DNA of 64,000 bases, taken from NCBI GenBank assembly GCA_030063045.1, contig JAQSEB010000014.1, positions 868,001-932,000 on the forward strand, read 5' to 3'. Source of the DNA: Pratylenchus scribneri. Its lineage: Eukaryota; Nematoda; Chromadorea; Rhabditida; Pratylenchidae. Within the stretch, counting starts at the first letter, position 1, and each line of letters starts with the position of its first letter. The notes under the pieces are model-generated. The model did no database searches. It had not been told where the DNA came from and saw only the letters and a program-made list of their open reading frames with translations. Below are positions 24,230-35,176 of the stretch, piece by piece. A program made the position numbers and the translations under genes.

Positions 24230-24303
24230 ATCACCCCATATTGGCATCGAACTTTCACCCTAAATTCGCTTCAAATCGACGTCTCTACCACTATACTAAT
24301 TAC
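24230..24303 (-). pseudogene. Degenerate tRNA-like sequence beside array 2
   Basis: The minus strand reads TTAGTATAGTGGTAGAGAC (D-arm, A-box-like) and, after an AT-rich middle, GAAAGTTCGATGCC (B-box-like). Stems are poorly paired and no acceptor match is clear. It could be a decayed tRNA-Asp/Gly/Glu type gene. It starts about 12 bp from the last repeat unit. Confidence 0.4.
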
Positions 24304-24477
24304 TAACAGACAAATTATTGCTGTCTTTAAATATTTTCTAATTACAAAAAGAAAAATTAAAATTTGCATATCGTTATCATATTTCTTCTATTATTAGTTA
24401 GAGAGGCTACTATTTTTCAGAGACCTTTCAAAAGGAAGCAAAAATTCCCCATAAAAATTCGAAAGAAGGCGACCGAA

Positions 24478-24556
24478 AATACATTCCAAAGGGAGCTATT
24501 ATTAGAAGGGGAGCTTCTACTAGAGAGAGGTAGACAATAATAGAGGAAATACGGTA
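24478..24556. mobile_element. Partial foldback element with the TACCGTATTT end
   Basis: The right end AATAGAGGAAATACGGTATT matches the right end of the 6008-6120 element. The interior GGGGAGCTTCTACTAGAGAG resembles the inner part of the 2503-2626 element. The matching left end is missing or too decayed to define. Confidence 0.45.
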
Positions 24557-27433
24557 TTTAATGCCAAAAGCCAAAATGAAATACAAATTCATCCTTATAG
24601 TGAATTTTGCTTGACGCTTCGTTTATTCACATTTTCCATATTGCAATTCCCCTCTTTGATTGTTTTGTTTTCCTTCATAAATATTTTGCCAGAATATGGC
24701 CCCTTCCCCATTCCTCAAAATTTTGCATTTCTCCACCTCATCCCCCAATTCGTCGTCCTTCATCTGCCCATTCATTCATTTCCCCACCCAAATCCCCCCA
24801 TCGATCACTATCCAATCCATATCCCAATCCTTCCTTGGCCCTTTGTGTAAAATGACCGGCTTTGGGATGAAATGCTGCTGCTGACAAATTGGCCATTTCC
24901 TTCATTGGAAAAAAGGGCCAACGAATTGGCCAAAGGGGCACACTAATCGGCAAAGGGCCAACTTCGTTCCTTTCGCCAAAATTTTCCCTTCCCTTCACAC
25001 TGGCTCCTCTCCGTCTGCTGGCCCAAAATGTGCGCAAAATTTTTGGATGAGGACAAGGACAAGCAGCTGCCTGGGCGAAATGCCTTCGAGGACAAAGGCC
25101 AAATAAAAAAGAGGAAGGGGATGAAAAGTTTGGCCATTCCAAAATGTTGAAGGAATTGGAAATGAAGGAATAATATTTTGAATGAATATTTTTGCATTTT
25201 TATATAATGCAAATGCGCACATTTAAATTGGGATTGGATTGTTTTGTGGCTGTCAACTTGAATTAGCCATGAATTGGGCGCTCAATTTTGGGGAAGAAAG
25301 AAATGCGCATTCTTGGGTTTGGGTGAAATGGATGAATGTAGGGCATATGGCAGGAAAATATATTTATAATTCATTGGATATTATTTGGATATTTGGTGTT
25401 GTTTTGTTCAATATTCCAATTTTATGTATTATATTATTAAAGCATCCCCAAAACTTAAATGTAAACAAATTTCTTCATTTAATGTGATTCCAATTGCCAA
25501 ATCCATCCTCTCTCATCTACTCTCCCTTCAAAAAAAGTAAATCCTTTTCCATCCGTCACTCCCAAATCTGCATAAACCCCACCAAAAATTCATCTCCCCA
25601 GCCGACAAAATCCTCGGCCATTCCTTCGATTTGGCCGCCGATAAGCAAAAAAAGGGGCCAATGCCGAAATGGATATATTCCACCTACCTCTTCATCCGGT
25701 CCATTTCCCCCTTTCATCAGCAAAAACTTGTCCACCACCGAATTTCCACTTTAACTTGGCCCCCACCCACCTTTCCACCCCCAAATCTTCTAATCCCCTA
25801 ATTGCCCATCTTCGTTCCTCCCCCACCAAAAATGTGATGAGGCGCGATGTAGATGGATTGGATGTGGGTGTGAGGGGTGATTTTGGAAGGAAGGAGGATT
25901 GGCTGAATTTGAAGGGGAATTGAGGATGGAAATGTACTGTATTTTAAGAGGGGAAAACAACTTCTTATTTTAATTACCCCAAAGCAAATTCAATCTATTT
26001 CTTGCAGTCATTTATTTTACCTGCGCTAATTCAGTCAACAATAAATGATAATGGTGCCATAATTTTCCATGAATAATTTAAATGCGTTAATTAAATCTCA
26101 AATGATACTTCCTATCCATAGTAATTTGAATAATTCACCAAATCTAACATAATAAATCCGAATTCGTTGGACGGCGGCATTCCAACTAACTAACTAAGGA
26201 GGGCATCCAAATTCCAAACCCCATTCACGCTCATCAAGTCAAGGTCAAGAATGGGGCGAGCAAAGGTGAAAGTTGGCCGGAAAACACATAAAAAATGCCG
26301 ATCTTGGTTTTGAGCCGATTTTCAACGACCCTCAAAACCACTTGGCGTAATCCCCTCGGCGCCCATAAATTGGCACTTCCTTTTGTGGCATTTCCTTCCC
26401 TTTCTCCTTTTTGAGTGCGCGGTCGGCAACTTTGCTTGGCACTATCAAAAATAGAGGAATTTATGAAGAAGGGGCAATGGGGTTTGATGATGAGTTGAAT
26501 GAATGCGCAATCCGCCTTTGGCTCCCAATTTTTGCCAAAAACAAGTGGCGGAATAAAATAAATTAAGGGGGGGGGGGGGTTGGAAAATGAAACCAATTAT
26601 TGGGTCTTATTATTGGCCAGCGAATGATCAGCAAACGGATTATCATTTTAAAATGAAGAGAACAATTCGATTAAGTCAATTTGATAGTTCGATGGCGAAT
26701 TGATCGAAGATGAAAGGGAAAATAAGAGGAGGAATTGGGCGGAGTCAAATGGGAGAGAGGAAATGGAAAAAGGGAGGAATGTCCAAATGTCCTATTGGTT
26801 TAGCTCATTCAAATATTTTACTTATTTTACCTGCCAAAAAATATTCATTTTCATGTTCAGTTTTCTACAAACTCATTATTTATTATTCTAACAGAGCTAA
26901 TAAATTTTGAGTAATCAAACGGCAATTGGGGTGGCCAAATTATGTTGATTGTTAAGCTCCTACCATTTTCTCAAAATATTATTATTTTTCAATTTCACCG
27001 TAATTCGCCCCATTCTTTTTCATTGCCTGTGCCAGGAAGGAAAAACAGCAGCCGACAGCAGCTTTTCCCCATAATTCTCCATCAAATATAATAAATATTT
27101 TATTGGCTCTTTCTTTTCAGCATTTCCACCCAAATCACAGATAAATTTATGGGAAATGGGCAATTTCACCTCCAACACTTTGTATTATGCTTCTATCAAA
27201 TTATTTTGAATTTATTCGATAACTTCTTTTTCCCCAAATTTTAGTCGATCCACAAATTTTACATAATCAGTTGGAGATACCGTCGAACGCCGATTGATAC
27301 CTCTATTCGTTTTTAGCTCATAAACCCAACAACGCAATAGCCTTTCTGAGAAGATGGTATAATAAAATTGTAAAGTCAAGTGTCCTCATAATTTGGTTAA
27401 TTTTAATTTTATGAAATTTAATTCACCTCTTCT
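24557..27433. other. Gene-poor intergenic region
   Basis: No gene that I can support. Open frames at 24607-25212 and 25494-25923 are Pro/Ser-rich in C-rich DNA and overlap on both strands. A 13-nt G run lies at 26567-26579. The remainder is AT-rich. Confidence 0.4.
26567..26579 (+). repeat. Poly-G run (13 G)
   Basis: Uninterrupted run of 13 guanines in intergenic DNA. Confidence 0.95.
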
Positions 27434-28385
27434 AATTTTAAATAATTCCGTCTGTTCTGATTTTTAATAATTTCGCCTGTTCTGATTTTAATAATTCCAC
27501 CTGTTCTGATTTTAATAATTCCGCCTGTTCTGATTTTAATAATTCCGCCTGTTCTGATTTTTAATAATTCCGCCTGTTCTGATTTTAATAATTCCGCCTG
27601 TTCTGATTTTAATAATTCCGCCTGTTCTGATTTTAATAATTCCGCCTTTTCTGATTTTAATAATTCCGCCTGTTCTGATTTTTAATAATTTCGCCTGTTC
27701 TGATTTTAATAATTCCGCCTATTCTGATTTTAATAATTCCGCCTGTTCTGATTTTAATAATTCCGCCTTTTCTGATTTTAATAATTCCGCCTGTTCTGAT
27801 TTTTAATAATTTCGCCTGTTCTGATTTTAATAATTCCGCCTATTCTGATTTTAATAATTCCGCCTGTTCTGATTTTTAATAATTCCACCTGTTCTGATTT
27901 TAATAATTCCGCCTGTTCTGATTTTAATAATTCCGCCTGTTCTGATTTTAATAATTCCGCCTGTTCTGATTTTAATAATTCCGCCTGTTCTGATTTTTAA
28001 TAATTCCGCCTGTTCTGATTTTAATAATTCCGCCTGTTCTGATTTTAATAATTCCGCCTGTTCTGATTTTAATAATTCCGCCTTTTCTGATTTTAATAAT
28101 TCCGCCTGTTCTGATTTTTAATAATTTCGCCTGTTCTGATTTTAATAATTCCGCCTATTCTGATTTTAATAATTCCGCCTGTTCTGATTTTTAATAATTC
28201 CGCCTGTTCTGATTTTTTAAATTCCGCCTGTTCTGATTTTAATAATTCCGCCTGTTCTGATTTTTAATAATTCCGCCTGTTCTGATTTTAATAATTCCGC
28301 CTGTTCTGATTTTAATAATTCCGCCTTTTCTGATTTTAATAATTCCGCCTTTTCTGATTTTAATAATTCCGCCTATTCTGATTTA
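27434..28385. repeat. Minisatellite array 3 (24-25 bp unit)
   Basis: About 39 copies (estimate) of the same unit and orientation as array 2. Distinct variants are CCGCCTTTTCTG, CCGCCTATTCTG and TTTCGCCTG. These variants recur in the same order (for example around 27645-27720, 27765-27845 and 28080-28160). That shows blocks of several units were duplicated together. The flanks are AT-rich with no visible inverted repeats. Confidence 0.97.
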
Positions 28386-29709
28386 TTGTATTTTTGGGGA
28401 ATGAAAAAGGCATTTTTAAGAAATAAATCTGCTATAAGAAATAAAATTTAGTAATATAAATTTAGAAATTTACTTGCCATTTCACATATTAAAATGGAAT
28501 TTCTTGAAGAAAAATCACTTAAAATTTTTTAAAGGCATTTAGTGAATTACATATAGCCTTCTCGAATTTGTTACTTTCTTTTTAAGCCATAACCAAATTA
28601 ATGGCCCAGATATTTAATCATTTTGTCAAATCAATGTTTCTTCTTTCTCCCAATAATTTCCATTAAACTTTTTTCTTCCCTCCGGTTTATCTACCCAAAG
28701 GGAAGATTGCTATCGACCATCATAGTAATAGAATAGAATGCAGCACAGATTAACATCCTCATATCCCCCCCCCCCATCATTTTTACCGTATATTCACCCA
28801 TTCACAAGCCATCCATGATGATGCGCAATATTCGCAATGGCAGCTGCGCGCGAGCATCCAAAATCCATTCATTCTCTTCCAAATTCTTCTCAAAACACCA
28901 ATTCAATTTTCTTCTCATTCATTTGGCATCATCATCAATTCATTCATTTATTTATTCCTTTTGTGCCCATTTTGAATCTTCTTAAACCCATTTCTAATCC
29001 CCCTCCAATAAATTTGGCCCCCTCTCTATATTCCCAATGGCCATCGAATCATGCTGTACATATTTTATTTTCTCACAGACCAAAATCTTATCTTTTTAGC
29101 CTATTTTAGGAGTAGCAATCAAAAAGGTTAAAATTCAATTTGAATATAAAAATGGCTTAATTCATTGGTCCAATCCAATTATTAATTCCCAAGTTAAACT
29201 TATCAATTCAATAATTTCCCTTCCCATTTTTCAATGTTTTCATTGTTGAAAATCGGCCAACAAATCAAAGTAGAATAGCATAGGGGACAACTGTGCACCA
29301 AAAGGGGGGAATTTGAAATCAAAATATTTGCTCTAAGCCTCCCTTTTGCCTTGACTGATCGGCTTTCGGCTCCCATCACAATCGGCTGCCATTGTCAATT
29401 CAATTTGTGTCCAACAGCAGTAAATTGGCAAGGGAAATAAAGAGAGAAGAAGCATTCGGGCGGAAAAGTCACCCCCCCCCCCCAATTCCGCCGGTGGCCC
29501 CTCAAGGCCAGCCAATAATCTTCCTTCTCCTCCTTTCTATTGACATTGCCCCGCCCCTTACTCCTTCTGCTGCTGATCACAATGGAAAAATGTTATTCTA
29601 CCAGCAGGGAATAAACACATTAAACGCTTCTAAAAACATTGGCCACTATTTTTTCAATAATTAATTATATATTTATATTTTCTTCAATGACTGATTCATT
29701 CCCTAAACA

Positions 29710-29950
29710 TACCGTAAATTATCTTTTAATACTCCAATCTCTAATAATTCCTCACCCTCGACTTTGAGACCCATAGCTCTTGGCAAGGTGAACTTTAAAA
29801 ATTTTATTGCATTTTCTTTGTTCCCTAAAGCTCTAAAAATCTGCTATAATTTTTTCAAAAATATCCATAAAATTAAGGAGATAAACTCCAAATTTTCCTA
29901 ATTTGAAAAATAATTACTCAGTCAGGGGTATTAAAGGAGTATTTACGGTA
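29710..29950. mobile_element. MITE-like element, family A (reverse orientation)
   Basis: Perfect 10-bp ends TACCGTAAAT / ATTTACGGTA, extended imperfectly by TATCTTTTAATAC / GTATTAAAGGAGT. The interior is the reverse complement of the 4601-4835 copy in block order (GAGACCCATAGCTCTTGGCA, TTCCCTAAAGCTCTAAAAAT, AATTAAGGAGATAAACTCCA). It is the best-preserved copy for defining the ends. Confidence 0.75.
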
Positions 29951-30446
29951 ATTGATTAGCCAATTCAACGTTTTATTAAATGCCATTTAATGAATTATCG
30001 TCGAATTATTCCACTCTTTAGTCAAATGTGTGTGCTGTGTGCCACTTCATTCCCAAATCCCAATCAAAAATAGAATATCCAAAAATAATGTGGAAACCGG
30101 AAATCCTTTTTTTGTACATTTGGTTTGACATAAAATTAATAAATATTATTAATTTTCCATGGATTCGCAACATACCCCTTTCCCCCTCCTCCCTAATTGA
30201 GGCCGCCACGGTATACTATTTTGAAGAGTGGGCTGGAAGCAAATTATGTTTCTGAATCCCCGCACCCTCCCCATTCCTATCCAATCTAAACCCAATTTTG
30301 TGCTCGTCAAAACCAATTTTCTCATTCAACAATGTTGTCAATTTGTTTCCTACCTCCCCACTCATTGCACCCAAAAGTCAGCCTTCAATCATCGAGTACA
30401 GTATCCCTTCCCAAAAATATATTGAATGAATTATTCGCGCCAGCCA

Positions 30447-30462
30447 CCCCCCCCCCCCCCCC
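30447..30462 (+). repeat. Poly-C run (16 C)
   Basis: The longest homopolymer G/C run in the window, 115 bp upstream of the forkhead start codon. On the minus strand it is a 16-G tract. Confidence 0.95.
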
Positions 30463-30577
30463 ACCAAATAAAGACTAACATTTGATTTGGAAAGGAAAAT
30501 AAAATGTTTTATTTTTGCTGATAAGCCACCCAATCCCTTCCACTATTCCCTTCCGCCGATCATCCATTTGCTCAAAA

Positions 30578-31995
30578 ATGCGATTCGGAATCGACGCCAT
30601 CCTTGCGAGTAAATCGCCCCCAAAGGAGGAAAATGGCGAAAACCAACAAAGGAATTTGGAGCAGCAACAAAAACAACGGAAACGAAGAATAAATGGAGAA
30701 AATGAAGAAGCCAAAATGGAAGATGGGCAAAAACTGGCAAAAAGGCAAAAAATTGGAAATGAAAAAAAGGAAGAAATTGGTGGAAGGCAAAATGCCGGAA
30801 GGGAGGAAGAGAATAAGGAAAAGATGGCAAAAATGGATGGAAGGGATGAAGAAAATTTGGAGGAAGATGAAGAAGAAGATGAGGAAGGAATTTGGTGCCG
30901 AATGGGGCCAAGCACTTCTTCGATTTTGGCCGATGAAACACTGCCGCCACCAAATGATGGAGGCGATGATCCGGCCAAAAATAAATCCAATGGAGGCGAA
31001 AGGTTAGGGAAATGAATTTGAATATGAAATTTTTTTATTTGAAGAGCAAAGAAACCGCCCTTCTCCTATATTGCCCTCATTTCCATGGCCATTGTAAATT
31101 CCAAGGAAAGGCGGCTAACACTATCACAGGTTATCCAATTTACTAACTAAATACATTTAATTTCCCTTTTCATTAGATTTGCGATTTTATTATGGCCAAA
31201 TTCGACTATTATCGTGAAAAATTTCCAGCTTGGCAAAATTCAATAAGGCACAATCTAAGGTTTGCATCATTCTCCTTTTTGGGTATATTAAACTTTTTAT
31301 TGTATTTCAGCCTCAATGATTGTTTTGTGAAATGCCCTCGTGAGCCGGGGAATCCAGGCAAAGGCAATTATTGGATGTTAGATCCGGCGGCGGAGGATAT
31401 GTTCGACAATGGCAGCTTTTTGAGGCGTCGAAAAAGGCAAATTAATTTATGGTCAAAATATTATTTTATTTTTGTAGATTCAAACGGAAACCGGCAATTT
31501 TGAACCAAGCTGATTTTGGGGCAAATGCCGGATTCCCGCAGGCCGCTTTCCAACTTTTCGGGTGTTGTCCTTCCCTTTTGATTCCTCCCAATTCATTCCA
31601 CCTTCTGCCCCCACCCCAACATCATTCCTCTGCACTGTGAGTTTTAGGGGCATTTTTGAAAAGAAATAACTGATGGGCTAATTGCCAGAATGCCACCTCA
31701 TCATCACCAGCAATTCCCTTCGCCGGCAACTTTCTTGGCGACTGATCCAAAATTGAGTGGCACAATCCAATTTTGGCCAAATCCAATGGGAAATGATGGA
31801 ACAGCAGAAATGCCGGCTGAAAATGCCGCTCAACTTTTTTACCTGGGCCCACCAAATTCGCTGGATACGGAAGGAAAAGAAGAACAATTGATAATGAGGA
31901 GAGGAACAGAAACGGAAGAATTCAATCAAAATGTTCAAAACCGGCATGGAAGAATCCTACTTGAGGCACCGCCAGAGAAAGGTGGCATTGGATAA
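30578..31995 (+). CDS. unc-130: FoxD-type forkhead transcription factor (UNC-130-like)
   Basis: Nuclear DNA-binding regulator; the C. elegans FoxD protein UNC-130 acts in cell migration and neuron identity. Six exons: 30578-31002, 31045-31129, 31177-31259, 31311-31436, 31478-31636 and 31689-31995 (394 aa). The start reads [19 protein letters not shown] fits the eh1 (Groucho-binding) pattern. A long Glu/Lys-rich acidic linker follows. The forkhead domain reads [66 protein letters not shown] and [17 protein letters not shown], the last typical of FoxD. Joining FLRRRKR to FKRKP requires a GC donor at 31437. The C terminus is Pro/His rich. An upstream in-frame Met exists, but the eh1 start is preferred. 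Confidence 0.88.
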
Positions 31996-32517
31996 TCCCA
32001 CAAATTATTAATATATTTGCTTTTTCACTGACAATCACTTTTGTAACTTTTTTTTCACCAAATTGTGTAAAAAATATGCCAAACATTTTCTTCTTTTATT
32101 CTATGCGATGCTTTTTGTGCCTCATTAACAAATCAAAGTGGCATATCCCTCCCTTCCCCCAATTTGACAAGTTCTTGACCGATCTTTCCAACAAATTACC
32201 TCCCATCCTTCCTGCAAAGACCCACCATAAAAATGTCTTTGTGGTGCACAAAGGTGAGGGGAGGAGAATGGGCAATGTGCCGACAAAGGTGGCCGAAAGA
32301 ATGGGAAGAAGACAAATGGCCGGCAGAGGCAGCAGACCACCACCTACGGACAAATTGGTTGTGGGGGGCTTCATTGAGTGAGGGAGAATATATTATAAAA
32401 TCTTTGGCCATTTAACGGAAATTTAGCCATTTTTTGGGATTCTTTTCCCACAAACTTTTCATTATCATTTGGTGGGACAAAAAGTCGAGATATATGGCCA
32501 AAAATACGATATTAAAG

Positions 32518-32833
32518 GGTTGACAGAGCACAAATATTGCCCAAAGGTAAATTTGAATAACTTTAGTTCCCGGATGAATTGCTTCCAAAAATTTTTCTAC
32601 CTTATTTAATAGGACTTTGTCCCAATTGATAGACTAGCGCTTCCAAAGTTATAGGACATTTCAAACATGTCAAATTGAATTTATGCTAACTTTAGCCATA
32701 TGACTTTGAAAGCTAGCCTATCAATTGGAACTTGGTCTATTAAATAAGGTAGAAAAATTTTTGGAAACAATTCATCCGGGAACTAAAGTTATTCAAATTT
32801 ACCTTTGGGCAATATTTGTGCTCGGCCAACCTT
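32518..32833. mobile_element. Long foldback element, about 140-bp inverted arms
   Basis: The left arm runs from GGTTGACAGAGCACAAATAT through GAATTGCTTCCAAAAATTTT to ATTTAATAGGACTTTGTCCC. The right arm is its near-perfect complement and ends ATTTGTGCTCGGCCAACC. Only a short central loop (about 32640-32705) is unpaired, and even that partly repeats. It is non-coding. I could not see a clear target-site duplication. Confidence 0.8.
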
Positions 32834-34335
32834 CATGAATTCATGATTTCTTGATGTCCGTTTTCTCCATTTATTCCCCCTTTCTCCGTCCAAAATATTA
32901 TCAGAAAAATGCATTCACAGGTCATTTGTTTTTTTGAATTGTTTTGTGGTGGAGGTCGAGACCGGATTAATCCGCCGACTTCTTCAAGAAGATGATTTGT
33001 TGGGCTTCAAACAAAACACCGCCGCCACCACAAATTGGGACAAAAGAGGGTCAAAAGTCGTTAGAATTAGAATGGAATGGCGGAATAATCACCCGCACAT
33101 TCAACTATTTTGATGACCGGTGACCACAGTGGGAAGAAATAAAATAAAGACGAATGCCGCCTCTCAATTGAGGGAGCCGAAGGGCGAATTGCCATCAAAG
33201 TGAATGAAGGGATTTGATTGGCTGATAATAAAATTGGAATGAAAGAGGGGCTAAAAGGAGAAAATCCAAGTTTTCTAGTCAATTTGGTGGATTCTAAAGT
33301 TACGTTCACACAATTGGATCCGTTTGAATTTGAATCGTAGGAGTCGGCGTCGGAAGTCATATATAATTTTTTAGCCGTCAGAAAATTTTAAAAATGATAA
33401 TATCCGTTGCAGAAAAGTGCCCTCTATCTTTTGGTATAAAAATTATTTTATTTTTGGATAACAAGAAAAAATTTTTCAATGTATTCAAAATTCCTTCGAA
33501 TCCATTTGTGTGAACTTAGCATAACTGCTAAATTTTTGAAATCTTAATTCCCCTTCATCAGTGATGTTTGGTAATCATAATCATTTTGCTAACATTGTTT
33601 CCATCTCTACTAGCGTTTTTCTTGTAATTTTATTGTCTATTCTGTTTCCAATTGAACAAATAATTGTCTGGGACATACCAAAATTGTCATTGGCCCTATC
33701 ATCAAACATAATTAATTACCAATTCCTCTTATCGCAATATAAAATGCAGCCATTCCCCACCAATCCGAATTGGCAATAAAATGACCATATTCCTCCTTCC
33801 ATTTTGGCCATGTTCATTGCTTCCTATTTTCCCATTTCCTCCTCTGCCAATTCTCGATGACAATGTTTGACCTCGATTAGGCAAAAAAGGTAATAAAAAA
33901 AATTATGCAGGTAAACAATTGAGGCACAAATAATGAATGACATTTCCCATAAAAATGCCGTATTTTGTTGTGTGAATGAACAATGAACGAATTTATATAA
34001 TCGATGAGGGATTTTTAATTGAAAAATCTGAGTAAACTTAGCAAAGATATTCCGGCTTCAGCCGTTTTAGCAATATTCGGAATCATCTTTACATATATTC
34101 GATTTCACCTCCGCCAAAATGTTGCCCTCGAATCATTTTGAACCCCCTTTTAATGATTTGTGGAATATTTTATTTCCCCCAATTACTCTCTTCTAGCATT
34201 TGAGTCCATTGATGACCATCAAAAAGATGATCAAAATTGGAAATAAAATTGATTAAAATTTTGACGAATTATATATTATAATATATATTTTTCATCTCGA
34301 GATAAATAAAGATTTATTTTCATTCGATCTAATTA

Positions 34336-34409
34336 CAAGAATGGCTCAGTTGGTTAGGCGATTGTTTTGGTTGGTTCGAGTTCTCCGGTTCGAATCCGGG
34401 CAGAGTCAT
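34336..34409 (+). pseudogene. tRNA-like sequence, probably degenerate
   Basis: Has a D-arm-like ATGGCTCAGTTGGTTAGGCG and a good T-arm CCGGTTCGAATCCGG, followed by CAGAGTCA as a possible 3' acceptor strand. The sequence 5' of the D-arm (TTACAAGA) does not pair with it, and the anticodon stem is poor. A functional tRNA is unlikely but not excluded. Confidence 0.4.
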
Positions 34410-35176
34410 AGCTTTTTTTTATAAAATTTTTCAATTTATTTTTTTAATTTATTTTAATTTGGATTATCAAAATTATCCTTAAATGTGTAAATATTGATTA
34501 TAAGGGGGCTTTTAGAGGCAGATAAATTTCTGATGCTAAATTCAAAATGGAAATAAAATCAGAAAGCCTTTGTGGTGTTTGTAAAAAAGATATATTATTT
34601 TTTAATTGCTAAAAAGATCTGTAAAAAATTTGTAATCTTTTTGTAAGTTGAAATTTCCGACAGTTTTTAGTTTAAAAATTTTTTTCAAAAATACAAATAA
34701 AAATTAAAATTTTCAAAAATCAATTTTTCAAAAACCGCCCGTTAGAAAAGTCTAAAAATTTTGAATAAATTTACGTAAATATAAGCTAAAATATATAAAA
34801 AATTCAAACCGGGACCTCTTAGTTTTTAGTTATGAATTTTAAAAATTTTCAAAAATACAAATAAAAATCAAAATTTTCTAAAATCAATTTTTCAAAAACC
34901 GCCCGTTAGATAAGCGAGAAGCTTTTTATATATTATTTATTATAATTAACATTCAACAATAAAGTCGATGCTTTGAATTAAGATGTTTTTTTTAAAATTA
35001 TTACCAATGAAATAAAAGAGAAAAAAATCATTTATATTAGTCAAATATGCACAATCAAAAATGTATTTAAAAAAGAAGTGAGACAATTTATTTAACAATA
35101 AAAAATAAAGTTATGAATTTTAATTGTGAATTATCGATCGCGGCAATTCCCCTCATCATTTCATCAATAATTTCCT

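Larger units (their letters stand above)
28386..30577. other. Gene-poor intergenic region upstream of the forkhead gene
   Basis: Contains an 11-nt C run (28765-28775), a 12-nt C run (29472-29483), a 16-nt C run (30447-30462) and one family A element (29710-29950). No supported ORF or RNA gene. The last part should include the promoter of the forkhead gene. Confidence 0.4.
31996..35176. other. Intergenic region between unc-130-like gene and nurf-1
   Basis: About 3.2 kb with no supported protein gene. It contains a 316-bp foldback element (32518-32833) and a tRNA-like remnant (34336-34409). Two diverged copies of 'CAAAAATACAAATAAAAATY ... CAAAAACCGCCCGTTAGA' lie at about 34688-34745 and 34853-34912. 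The C-terminal half of NURF301 is not here. Confidence 0.45.

Noticed and set aside
24738..25142. A 134-codon minus-strand ORF
   Set aside because: No recognisable domain, overlaps other ORFs on both strands, compositionally biased.
31449..31503. Read-through C terminus of the forkhead domain ([10 protein letters not shown]...)
   Set aside because: A GC-AG intron restores the conserved FLRRRKRFKRKP block, which the read-through lacks.
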